NCBI RefSeq assembly: GCF_042670205.1
Contig: NZ_JBHUWD010000004.1
Span: forward strand, 62,001-126,000
Direction: 5' to 3'
Source: Luteimicrobium sp042670205
GTDB taxonomy: Bacteria > Actinomycetota > Actinomycetes > Actinomycetales > Cellulomonadaceae
DNA: 64,000 bases
A model generated the notes under the pieces. It did not search any database. It saw nothing but the letters and a program-made list of their open reading frames with translations, and was not told where the DNA came from. Shown in pieces: positions 1 through 7,625 of this stretch. The translations under genes and the position numbers were made by a program. The number at the start of each line of letters is the position of its first letter. Position 1 is the first letter of the stretch.

Positions 1-207
1 ACCTCCTACCACGACCCGCGCCAGCACGCGGTGTCCCTGGCGTACGTGGTGCCGATCAGCGGCGACGCGCAGCCCCAGCAGTCGGCGCTGGACCTCGCGT
101 GGCTCACCCCCGAACAGGCGTGCAGCGACGAGGTGCAGCTGGAGATGCACGGCGGCCAGGGGACGCTGCTGCGCCAGGCGATGGCGCACGTCGGCCGCCT
201 GCCGTGA
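1..207 (+). CDS. DUF4916/NUDIX-like hydrolase, C-terminal part
   Basis: The frame is open from base 1 to a TGA at 205-207, and the start lies outside the window. The 68 visible residues (a YHDPRQHAVSLAYVV stretch, then an LAWLTPEQA turn) resemble the C-terminal half of the actinobacterial DUF4916/NUDIX-like family, where such strands flank the nucleotide pocket. The NUDIX box itself is not visible, so the substrate cannot be stated. It reads toward the DUF3054 gene 73 bases downstream. Family assignment is from recognition of the C-terminal pattern only. Confidence 0.55.
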   Translation, partial: TSYHDPRQHAVSLAYVVPISGDAQPQQSALDLAWLTPEQACSDEVQLEMHGGQGTLLRQAMAHVGRLP

Positions 208-280
208 GCCGGACGGGCGTCGTCCACGGGCGCTGCCCGTAGGCTTGCCGGGCCGACGATCGACGACCCGGAGCCGCCGC

Positions 281-697
281 ATGACCCCCCAGACCCTCCC
301 GACCACCTCGCGGCGCGCCGCCGCGTCCTGGCGCCCGGCGGCTCTCGCGGCGGCGGCCGACGTCGTCTGGGTGCTCGTGTTCGCCGCGATCGGCCGCCGG
401 TCGCACGACGAGCACGAGGGGATCGTCGCGGTCCTGGCGACCGCCTGGCCGTTCCTCGCGGGCGTCGCCGTGGGCTGGCTCGCGGCCCGGGCGTGGCGGC
501 GACCGCTCGCCCTGTGGCCGACGGGCGTGGCCGTGTGGGCGGCGGCCTGGGCGGTCGGGATGCTGCTGCGCCTCGCGACGGACCAGGGCATCGCCCCGAG
601 CTTCCAGGTGGTCGCGGCCGTGTTCCTCGGCCTGGGTCTGGTCGGCTGGCGTGCGCTCGCCGGGTTGGTGTCGCGCCGTCGGCCGACGACGACGTAG
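281..697 (+). CDS. DUF3054 family membrane protein
   Basis: This 138-residue protein has four hydrophobic segments (roughly residues 19-38, 48-66, 72-92 and 104-126), typical of the DUF3054 integral membrane family found mainly in actinobacteria. Function is unknown. The ATG at 281 was preferred over an in-frame start at 245 because the family begins just before the first transmembrane helix. It converges on rdgB, and a perfect 13-bp stem hairpin lies between them. The same gene sits near rph-rdgB in Mycobacterium, which supports the call. Confidence 0.75.
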   Translation: MTPQTLPTTSRRAAASWRPAALAAAADVVWVLVFAAIGRRSHDEHEGIVAVLATAWPFLAGVAVGWLAARAWRRPLALWPTGVAVWAAAWAVGMLLRLATDQGIAPSFQVVAAVFLGLGLVGWRALAGLVSRRRPTTT

Positions 698-704
698 CGC
701 GTTT

Positions 705-741
705 CGCCCGAGGTAGCGCGGACTCCGTGCTACCTCGGGCG
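705..741. terminator. Hairpin between convergent genes
   Basis: CGCCCGAGGTAGC (705-717) and GCTACCTCGGGCG (729-741) form a perfect 13-bp stem with an 11-base loop, between the DUF3054 stop and the rdgB stop. A weak T-run (TTT at 702-704) precedes it, serving the leftward direction. It probably works as a bidirectional terminator. It could also be a dispersed palindromic repeat. Confidence 0.6.
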
Positions 742-748
742 ACGAGCG

Positions 749-1387
749 CTATCTCGCGGCGGACGCGAGCACGCGGGCGACGTCGGGCGCGAGGGCCCGG
801 AACGCGCGTCCACGGTGGCTGATCGCGTTCTTCTCCTGCGGCGTGAGCTCGGCCGTGGACCGGGTCTCGCCGTCGGGGCGGAACACCGGGTCGTAGCCGA
901 ACCCCCCCTCGCCGTGGCGCTCGCGCAGCAGGCTTCCCCGCAGCTCGGCCACGTGCACGATCTCGGTGCCGTCCGGGGTCACGAGAGCGGCCGCGCAGAC
1001 GAAGGCGGCCCCGCGGTGCTCGTCCGGCACGTCGGCGACCTGGGCGAGCAGCAGGTCGAGGTTAGCGGCGTCGTCGCCGTGCCGGCCGCTCCACCTCGCC
1101 GAGAAGACGCCCGGTGCACCGCCGAGCACGTCGACCGCGATGCCCGAGTCGTCGGCGACCGCCGGCAGACCCGTGAAAGCGACCAGCGCACGCGCCTTGA
1201 TCAGCGCGTTCTCCTCGAACGTCACGCCGTCCTCGACGGGCTCGGGCGCGCCGACGTCGCCCGCCCCCACGACGGCCGCGGGGTCGAGGTCCGCGAGCGC
1301 CGGGACCGCGTGCAGGATGTCCCGGAGCTCGCCGACCTTGTGCGCGTTGTGGGTCGCGAGGACGAGGCGGACGCCCGGCGCGCTCAC
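749..1387 (-). CDS. rdgB: Non-canonical purine NTP pyrophosphatase (RdgB/HAM1)
   Basis: This cytosolic pyrophosphatase hydrolyses dITP, ITP and XTP to the monophosphates and so keeps deaminated purines out of nucleic acids. The 212 residues show the family signatures in order: LATHNAHKVGELRD near the N-terminus, FEENALIKA, DDSGIAVDVLGGAPGVFSAR, GEGGFGYDPVF and KNAISHRGRA. Length is slightly above the usual 195-205. The GTG start at 1387 overlaps the rph stop by four bases (GTGA), so it is translationally coupled to RNase PH, an order conserved in actinobacteria. Confidence 0.96.
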   Translation of the reverse strand: MSAPGVRLVLATHNAHKVGELRDILHAVPALADLDPAAVVGAGDVGAPEPVEDGVTFEENALIKARALVAFTGLPAVADDSGIAVDVLGGAPGVFSARWSGRHGDDAANLDLLLAQVADVPDEHRGAAFVCAAALVTPDGTEIVHVAELRGSLLRERHGEGGFGYDPVFRPDGETRSTAELTPQEKNAISHRGRAFRALAPDVARVLASAAR

Positions 1388-2181
1388 CGGTGGCCCTCGG
1401 GCTCGGCCGCGAGCGCCGCGCGCTGAAGCTCCGCGAGGGTCGCGGTGCCGGCGACGGCGAGGTCGAGGAGGGTGTCGAGCTCGGCGCGGTCGAAGGGCGC
1501 GTGCTCGGCGGTGCCCTGCACCTCGACGAACGTCCCGGACCCGGTGACGACGACGTTCATGTCGGTCTCGGCACGCACGTCCTCCTCGTAGGGCAGGTCG
1601 AGCATGGGCGTGCCGTCGATGATCCCGACGCTCACGGCCGAGACGGAGTCGGTCAGCACGGGCGAGCCGGCGGCGACGAGGCTCGGGCGGATCAGCCCGG
1701 AGCGCTGGCCCCAGGCGACGGCGTCGGCGAGCGCCACGTAGGCGCCGGTGATCGCGGCGGTGCGGGTGCCGCCGTCGGCCTGGAGGACGTCGCAGTCGAG
1801 GACGATCGTGTTCTCGCCGAGGGCCTTGACGTCGACGACGGCGCGCAGCGAGCGGCCGACGAGACGCGAGATCTCGTGGGTGCGGCCGCCCACGCGGCCC
1901 TTGACGGACTCGCGGTCGCTGCGCGTGGACGTGGCGCGCGGGAGCATCGCGTACTCGGCGGTCACCCAGCCCTCGCCGGAGCCCTTCTTCCAGCGCGGCA
2001 CGCCCTCCGTGAACGACGCCGCGCAGAGCACGCGAGTCCCGCCGAACTCGACGAGGACGCTGCCCTCGGCGGAGTCGAGCCAGCCGCGGGTGATCCGGAC
2101 GGGGCGGAGCTCGTCGGTGCGGCGGCCGTCGGCACGGAGCGTGGTCGTGGCGTCGGGCGTGGTGTGGGTCGGAGCGGTCAT
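1384..2181 (-). CDS. rph: Ribonuclease PH
   Basis: RNase PH is a phosphorolytic 3'-5' exoribonuclease that trims tRNA precursors and degrades structured RNA. The 265-residue protein matches the family along its length, including RSDRESVKGRVGGRTHEISRL-type residues and the later LDCDVLQADGG stretch with conserved Asp residues near the phosphate and metal site. The ATG at 2181 follows a TAGGCT hexamer (minus strand of 2188-2193) by six bases, suggesting a leaderless mRNA. rdgB follows with a four-base overlap. Confidence 0.97.
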   Translation of the reverse strand: MTAPTHTTPDATTTLRADGRRTDELRPVRITRGWLDSAEGSVLVEFGGTRVLCAASFTEGVPRWKKGSGEGWVTAEYAMLPRATSTRSDRESVKGRVGGRTHEISRLVGRSLRAVVDVKALGENTIVLDCDVLQADGGTRTAAITGAYVALADAVAWGQRSGLIRPSLVAAGSPVLTDSVSAVSVGIIDGTPMLDLPYEEDVRAETDMNVVVTGSGTFVEVQGTAEHAPFDRAELDTLLDLAVAGTATLAELQRAALAAEPEGHR

Positions 2182-2201
2182 GCCCTCAGCCTAGGGGCGC
2201 G

Positions 2202-3005
2202 TCAGAGCGTGTACGTCGCGCCCGGCGTGGCGAGCCCTACGGGGCCGGGGTAGGCGGACGCGGCCTCGGCGAGCGCCACCTGCGGGTCGTTCCAGGCGGG
2301 CAGGTGCGTGAGCACGAGGCGCCTCACGCGGGCGGCGCGGGCCGCGCGTCCCGCCCGGTACCCCGTGAGGTGGATGCCGTCGAGCAGGTCGCGGCCCTCC
2401 TGGAACGCGGCCTCGCACAGGAAGAGGTCGGCGCCGCGTGCGGCGCTCGTGAGGCCCTCGCAGGCGTCGGTGTCGCCCGAGTAGACGAGCGTGGCCTGCT
2501 CGCCGGGGCGCTCGGTCGACGGTCCCGTGACCCGGACGGCGTACGCCTCGACGGGGTGGCGCACCGGCACGGGCTCGAGCACGAACGGGCCGAGCCGCAC
2601 GGGACGGTCGGGCGCCCACTCCCGGAACGCGAACACGGAGCGCATGTCCTCGTCGTCGCGGGAGCCGTACGCGTCGGCGAGGCGCCGCTCGGTGCCCGCC
2701 GGTCCCCACACGGCGAGCGGTCCGAGGGCCGGGTCGTGCACCACGCCGCGCGTCGGGTGGTACCGCCGGTACACGTAGAGGCCGCACAGGTCGGCGAAGT
2801 GGTCGGGGTGGAGGTGGCTGAGCGCGACCGCGTCGACGTCGAACGGGTCGAGGACCCGCTGGAGCGCGCCGAGCGACCCGTTCCCCAGGTCGAGGACGAT
2901 CGTCCACGTGCGCCCGGACCCGTCCTCGGCCTGGACCGCGTACGACGAGGCGGGCCCGTCCGGTCCGGCGAACGAGCCCGCGCAGCCCACCACGACGAGC
3001 CGCAT
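2202..3005 (-). CDS. Metallo-beta-lactamase-fold hydrolase, Rv1339-like
   Basis: This 267-residue MBL-fold hydrolase has the metal motif SHLHPDHFAD around residue 70, a later SGDTDACEGL metal ligand and a C-terminal LTHLPAWN histidine. It occupies the same place, between murI and rph, as mycobacterial Rv1339, an atypical class II cAMP phosphodiesterase. Cyclic-nucleotide hydrolysis is therefore a reasonable inference but is not shown here. The ATG at 3005 overlaps the murI stop by one base (TGATG), so the two are coupled. Confidence 0.85.
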   Translation of the reverse strand: MRLVVVGCAGSFAGPDGPASSYAVQAEDGSGRTWTIVLDLGNGSLGALQRVLDPFDVDAVALSHLHPDHFADLCGLYVYRRYHPTRGVVHDPALGPLAVWGPAGTERRLADAYGSRDDEDMRSVFAFREWAPDRPVRLGPFVLEPVPVRHPVEAYAVRVTGPSTERPGEQATLVYSGDTDACEGLTSAARGADLFLCEAAFQEGRDLLDGIHLTGYRAGRAARAARVRRLVLTHLPAWNDPQVALAEAASAYPGPVGLATPGATYTL

Positions 3006-3808
3006 CAGACCTGCTCCACGGCGCGCACCTCGGGGCCGAGGAACCGCCGGGCGAGCTGCTCGAACGGCTGTGCCCCGCCCGTCGAGACGAACCGGTGCTC
3101 GGGCGGCCCGGCGTGGGGCGAGCGCTCGAGCCCGTGCGCGACGAGCGTGCGGTACACGTCCCGGGCGGTCTCCTCGGCCGACGACACGAGCGCGACGTCC
3201 TCCCCCATGACGTAGGAGATGGCGCCGGTGAGCAGCGGGTAGTGCGTGCAGCCGAGCACCAGCGTGTCGACGCCGACGGCCCGCAGCGGGTCGAGGTACT
3301 CGTGCGCGACGTCCAGGACCTCGGGGCCCGACGTGACACCGGCCTCGATGAGCTCGACGAACCTCGGGCACGCGCGCGACACGAGCGAGATGCCGGGCGC
3401 GACGGCGAACGCGTCGTCGTAGGCGCGCGACTCGATCGTGGCGCGCGTCCCGATGACGCCGACGTGCCCGGTCCGCGTGGTCGCGGCCGCGCGGCGCGCC
3501 GCGGGCAGGATCACCTCGATCACGGGGACGCCCCGGCGCACCGTGTACCGTTCGCGGGCGTCGTGCAGCACCGCCGACGACGCGCTGTTGCACGCGATCA
3601 CGAGCATCTTCACGCCCTCGTCGACCAGCTGGTCCATGATCGCGAGGGACAGCGCCCGGACGGCCGCGAGGGACTTGGGCCCGTAGGGGCTGTTGGCGGT
3701 GTCGCCGATGTAGTGCAGGGACTCGCCTGGCAGCTGGTCGAGGATCGCTCGGGCCACGGTCAGTCCGCCGACACCGGAGTCGAAGATCCCGATGGGCGCG
3801 TCGTTCAC
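3005..3808 (-). CDS. murI: Glutamate racemase
   Basis: MurI interconverts L- and D-glutamate and supplies D-Glu for peptidoglycan. The 267 residues contain GIFDSGVGGLTVARAI at the N-terminus and both catalytic cysteines, in IACNSASSA (about residue 74) and VLGCTHYPLL (about 186). The start is GTG at 3808, six bases after a TAGGCT hexamer on the minus strand (3815-3820), consistent with a leaderless transcript that opens the murI-MBL part of this operon. Confidence 0.96.
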   Translation of the reverse strand: MNDAPIGIFDSGVGGLTVARAILDQLPGESLHYIGDTANSPYGPKSLAAVRALSLAIMDQLVDEGVKMLVIACNSASSAVLHDARERYTVRRGVPVIEVILPAARRAAATTRTGHVGVIGTRATIESRAYDDAFAVAPGISLVSRACPRFVELIEAGVTSGPEVLDVAHEYLDPLRAVGVDTLVLGCTHYPLLTGAISYVMGEDVALVSSAEETARDVYRTLVAHGLERSPHAGPPEHRFVSTGGAQPFEQLARRFLGPEVRAVEQV

Positions 3809-3923
3809 GGTCCGAGCCTAACGGGACGACGGGGCCGAGCCCGCCACGCACGCGCCCGCGCGCCGCCACGCGGTCTCCGTGGCGAGCCCTGCGACCCGGC
3901 GCGGCCGACACCTGGGCCGAGGG

Positions 3924-5111
3924 TCAGTCGACCGTCCCCGCCTGCTCGAGCGCCCGTGACCGCAGGCCGCGGAGCAGGGCGACGCTCGCGCCGTCGAGCA
4001 CGGCGCCGCGCGGCAGGGCCGTCGGGACGACGCGGGTCCGCCACGGGGACGACGCCGCGACCCGCTCCTCGACGCGGTCGGCGAGCCGCTCGCCCCCGAC
4101 GACGGCGACCGGCCCCGCGAGGACGAGCAGCCCCGGGTCGAGCACCGCGAGGACGGGCGCGACGCACTCGGCGACCCGGCGCGCCAGCACGCTCAGGACG
4201 GCGTCGTCGGCCAGCGCGTCCGCGAGCGCCTCGTCGGTCGCGGGCCCCGAGCCAGGAGGGACCACCCCGTGCCGGCGGCCGAGCTCCAGGACGGCCGACG
4301 CGCCGAGCAGGTGGTGCACGGTCGACGGCTCGACGGCGTCGTCGGCCTCGAGCGACGCCGGGGAGCGCAGGTAGCCGATCTCCCCCGCCGCGCCCGCCGC
4401 GCCCCGCACGACGACGCCGCCCAGGTCGGTCGCCAGGCCCACGCCCTGCCCGAGCCACAGGATCGAGAAGCCGTCCTCGCCGCGCGCGGCCCCGTGCTCG
4501 CGCTCCGCGAGGGCGGCGAGCTTCACGTCGTTGTCGAGCACGACGTCGCACCCGAGCACCTGGCCGAGGTGATGTCGCACGCCTGTGCCGGGCCACTGCG
4601 GGAAGTCCTCCGCGAACCGGAGCGTGTCCGTGGCGGGGTCGACGGCCGCCGACACCCCGACGACGGCGAGCTGCACCGCGTCCCGCGCGACGCCGGCCTC
4701 CGCGCACGCGCGGTCGACCAGGGCGACGAACTCGTGCGTGCCGCCGGGGCCGGGCGACCCGCGGTCGACGGTGCGCGGCGCGTCGACGCGGCCGAGCTCG
4801 CTGCCGAGGACGTCGAGCACGACCGCCGCGAGCCGGTGCGCCCTGGCGTCCACGGCGACGCCGACCCGGCCGTCGGCGACGAGCCCGTAGGCGACGGCGT
4901 CGGGCCCCCGGCCGCCCGACACGCGCGCCACCGGGCCGATCAGTCCCAGGGACTCGAGCCGCTGGACTACCTGCGCGGCCGTCGGCTTCGAGAGTCCGCT
5001 GAGCTCGCCGAGCCGGCCGCGCGTGAGCGGACCGTGCGCGAACAGCAGCTCGAGGGCGCGGCGGTCGTTGAGCGCACGGAGCAGGCCCGGCTTGCCCGGC
5101 TGGGGCGCCAT
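3924..5111 (-). CDS. ROK-family transcriptional regulator without zinc motif
   Basis: This 395-residue protein has an N-terminal winged HTH (residues about 10-65, LTRGRLGELSGLSKPTAAQV) and a ROK sugar-kinase-like fold. The CxCGxxGC zinc cluster normal in ROK proteins is absent: after GEIGYLRSPAS the sequence continues without cysteines, and the ATP-site glycines are also weak. It therefore most likely acts as a regulator only. Its ATG at 5111 overlaps the DUF2017 stop by one base, placing a regulator inside the clpS-DUF2017 operon. The effector is unknown. Confidence 0.82.
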   Translation of the reverse strand: MAPQPGKPGLLRALNDRRALELLFAHGPLTRGRLGELSGLSKPTAAQVVQRLESLGLIGPVARVSGGRGPDAVAYGLVADGRVGVAVDARAHRLAAVVLDVLGSELGRVDAPRTVDRGSPGPGGTHEFVALVDRACAEAGVARDAVQLAVVGVSAAVDPATDTLRFAEDFPQWPGTGVRHHLGQVLGCDVVLDNDVKLAALAEREHGAARGEDGFSILWLGQGVGLATDLGGVVVRGAAGAAGEIGYLRSPASLEADDAVEPSTVHHLLGASAVLELGRRHGVVPPGSGPATDEALADALADDAVLSVLARRVAECVAPVLAVLDPGLLVLAGPVAVVGGERLADRVEERVAASSPWRTRVVPTALPRGAVLDGASVALLRGLRSRALEQAGTVD

Positions 5112-5770
5112 CACGCCCGGGGACCGGCGGCCGGGCGTCGCCGCAGGTCCGTGAGCATCGCGTCGACGAGCGACTCCTGCAGCCAGCCCGCCGTGACGAA
5201 CACCGCCCCGAGGAACTGGCGGGACGCGTCGCCGGACTGTCCGTCGTCCGGCTCCTCGCCGTCGTCGGCGGCACCCGCCTCGATCTCGGCGTAGAGCTCC
5301 TCCGCCTGGCCGTCCGTCGTCACGCCCAGGCGCGACGCGAGGACCAGCCGCACGTCCGTGAGCGCCGCCGCGGTGTCGCGCGCCGCGTCCCGCCCGACCA
5401 GCAGGTCGGTCCGCTCCGCCCGCACGTGCCGGCCCGTCGCGGCCGCGCGTGCGACCTCGTCGTCCAGCAGCAGCTCCGCGAACGCCAGCAGCCGCTTCGC
5501 CTTCGCGCCCGCGAGCTCGCCCTGCGTCAGCCTGCGGAACTCCGCCGACACGTCGGGGTCGGTCGACGCCTCGGGCAGCAGCCGCGACAGCGCCGGGTCC
5601 TGCGGGGGCAGCGCCTCGGCCTCGAGCGCGCCCCACGGCGCCTCGCCCGCGTCGGGCACCGCGTCCTGCAGCAGCTCGACGACGTCCCCGACGACGTGCG
5701 CGAGGACGACCCGTTCCGGCGTGTCGAGCTGGGCGACGTACCCGCGCCGCGTCGCCTTGAACGGCCTCAC
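5111..5770 (-). CDS. DUF2017 family protein
   Basis: This 219-residue cytosolic protein belongs to DUF2017, which in actinobacteria almost always follows clpS. No enzymatic motif is known. The GTG start at 5770 was chosen because the family begins with a short positive VRPFKATRRG stretch and because it overlaps the clpS stop (GTGA). The longer open frame upstream is out-of-family. The C-terminal half is rich in acidic residues and helices. The constant pairing suggests a role in ClpS-linked proteolysis, which is unproven. Confidence 0.85.
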   Translation of the reverse strand: MRPFKATRRGYVAQLDTPERVVLAHVVGDVVELLQDAVPDAGEAPWGALEAEALPPQDPALSRLLPEASTDPDVSAEFRRLTQGELAGAKAKRLLAFAELLLDDEVARAAATGRHVRAERTDLLVGRDAARDTAAALTDVRLVLASRLGVTTDGQAEELYAEIEAGAADDGEEPDDGQSGDASRQFLGAVFVTAGWLQESLVDAMLTDLRRRPAAGPRA

Positions 5771-6084
5771 GCGCCGTCCTTCTGGAGGGTCGCCCACAGG
5801 CCGAAGTCGTGCATCGCCTGCACGTCCACCTCCATCCGCTCCCGGCCGCCGTGCGAGACGACGGCGCGCCCCTCCTGGTGCACCTGGAGCATGAGCTGGT
5901 TCGCGCGCTCGGTCGGGTACCCGAAGTAGCTCTCGAACACGTACGTGACGTAGCTCATGAGGTTCACCGGGTCGTTCCACACGATCGTCGACCAGGCGTC
6001 CGCGACGCGCGCCGCGACGTCGTCGGGGCGCAGCTCCGCCTCGGGGGTCGCCGCCGAGAGCGTGTTCACGTCCACGTCTCCCAT
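5767..6084 (-). CDS. clpS: ATP-dependent Clp protease adaptor ClpS
   Basis: ClpS delivers N-degron substrates to ClpAP or ClpCP. The 105 residues include the conserved WSTIVWNDPVNLMSYVTYVF segment that forms the N-degron pocket, followed by ANQLMLQVHQEGRAVV. The annotated ATG is at 6084. An alternative GTG at 6075 sits seven bases after a TAGCAT hexamer and could be a leaderless start, shortening the product by three residues. It diverges from pncB, as in Mycobacterium. Confidence 0.95.
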   Translation of the reverse strand: MGDVDVNTLSAATPEAELRPDDVAARVADAWSTIVWNDPVNLMSYVTYVFESYFGYPTERANQLMLQVHQEGRAVVSHGGRERMEVDVQAMHDFGLWATLQKDGA

Positions 6085-6173
6085 GCTAGGGGCTGGCCGG
6101 CGCCTCCCGTCCCCGCGGCCCGGTGGTCGGTCGCGCGCATGCCGCGCCCGGTCCGGTGCCCTAGGTTGTGCTC

Positions 6174-7565
6174 ATGGCCACGCTCCCGGGGCTCGACGAG
6201 CGCAACGTCGCGCACCGCCCCGAACGACTCTCCACGTACGCCCCCGGGCGTACGTCGCTGCTCACCGACCGGTATGAGCTCACGATGCTCCAGGCGGCTC
6301 TCGCGGACGGCACCGCCGACCGGCACTGCGTCTTCGAGGTGTTCACGCGCCGCCTCCCTGCCGGGCGCCGCTACGGCGTGCTCGCCGGCACGGGGCGCGT
6401 CCTCGAGGCGCTCGGCGCGTTCCGGTTCGACGCCGACGAGCTCGAGTGGCTGGGGCGCGAAGGCATCGTCGACGACCGCACGCTCGAGTTCCTCGCCGGC
6501 TACCGCTTCACGGGCAGCGTCACCGGGTACGCCGAGGGCGAGATGTACTTCCCGCAGTCACCCGTGCTGGTCGTCGAGGGGACGTTCGCCGAGGCCGTGA
6601 TCCTCGAGACGCTCGTGCTGTCGATCCTCAACTACGACTCCGCCGTCGCGGCGGCCGCGTCCCGCATGACGAGCGCCGCCGTCGACCGGCCGTGCCTCGA
6701 GATGGGTGCCCGCCGGGCGCACGAGCAGGCAGCGGTGGCGGCGGCCCGGGCCGCCGTGATCGGCGGGTTCGTCGGCACGTCGGACCTGGAGGCCGGGCGC
6801 CGCTACGGGCTCCCCACGATCGGCACGGCCGCGCACGCGTTCACGCTCCTGCACGACGACGAGGAGTCGGCCTTCGCGAGCCAGGTCGCGTCGCTCGGCG
6901 GGTCCACGACGCTCCTCGTCGACACGTACGACGTCCGTCAGGGCGTCGAGAACGCGGTCGCCGCGGCCGGGAAGGAGCTCGGCGCCGTGCGCCTCGACTC
7001 GGGCGACCTCATGGGGCTCGCCGTCGAGGTGCGCCGCCAGCTTGACGAGCTCGGCGCCACCGACACGCAGATCGTCGTCACCTCCGACCTCGACGAGCAC
7101 GCCATCGCGGCCCTCGCCTCGGCGCCCGTCGACACGTACGGCGTCGGGACGTCCCTCGTCACCGGCTCGGGCGCCCCCACGTGCGGCATGGTCTACAAGC
7201 TCGTGGCGCGGGAGGGCGCCAACGGCGTCCTCCAGCCCGTCGCGAAGGCGTCGACGCTCAAGACCAGCGCCGGCGGCCGCAAGGTCGCGGCCCGGCGTCT
7301 CGACACGGACGGCCGCGCGGTCGAGGAGCTCGTCGTGACGGGCGACGACCTCGCGCTGCGCTCGTGGGCCGTGCCCGACGACGCGCGCCCCTTGCACGTC
7401 CCGCTCGTCACCGACGGCGCCGTCGACACCCGGTGGACCGGGCCGAGCGGCGTCCAGGCGGCCGCTCGCCGCCACGCCGAGTCGCGTGCCGAGCTCCCGC
7501 GCGGGGCCCGGCGGCTCTCCGCGGGCGACCCGGCGCTCGACACGGTCACGCTGCGCCTGCCGTAG
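6174..7565 (+). CDS. pncB: Nicotinate phosphoribosyltransferase
   Basis: PncB makes nicotinate mononucleotide from nicotinate and PRPP in the NAD salvage route. The 463-residue protein starts with LTDRYELTMLQAAL, a family signature, and contains the LDSGDL phosphate-binding stretch near residue 275 and GVGTSLVTG near 325. ATG 6174 was preferred to an in-frame GTG at 6168. A TAGGTT hexamer (6162-6167) lies six bases upstream, giving a likely leaderless transcript. The divergent arrangement with clpS is typical of actinobacteria. Confidence 0.95.
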   Translation: MATLPGLDERNVAHRPERLSTYAPGRTSLLTDRYELTMLQAALADGTADRHCVFEVFTRRLPAGRRYGVLAGTGRVLEALGAFRFDADELEWLGREGIVDDRTLEFLAGYRFTGSVTGYAEGEMYFPQSPVLVVEGTFAEAVILETLVLSILNYDSAVAAAASRMTSAAVDRPCLEMGARRAHEQAAVAAARAAVIGGFVGTSDLEAGRRYGLPTIGTAAHAFTLLHDDEESAFASQVASLGGSTTLLVDTYDVRQGVENAVAAAGKELGAVRLDSGDLMGLAVEVRRQLDELGATDTQIVVTSDLDEHAIAALASAPVDTYGVGTSLVTGSGAPTCGMVYKLVAREGANGVLQPVAKASTLKTSAGGRKVAARRLDTDGRAVEELVVTGDDLALRSWAVPDDARPLHVPLVTDGAVDTRWTGPSGVQAAARRHAESRAELPRGARRLSAGDPALDTVTLRLP

Positions 7566-7571
7566 CCCGGG

Positions 7572-7617
7572 CCTGTCGGAACCCGGTGAGGGTCGAGGCT
7601 CACCTCGTCCTGACAGG
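7572..7617. terminator. Imperfect hairpin between convergent genes
   Basis: CCTGTC (7572-7577) pairs with GACAGG (7612-7617), and an inner GGTGAG/CTCACC stem lies between, in the 60-base gap where pncB and the helicase gene converge. No clear T-run is present, so terminator function is only likely. Confidence 0.45.
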
Positions 7618-7625
7618 TCGCGAGC

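Noticed and set aside
3095..5002. Long plus-strand frame opposite murI and the ROK gene
   Set aside because: Arg/Ala/Gly-biased shadow translation. murI and ROK motifs are clear on the other strand.
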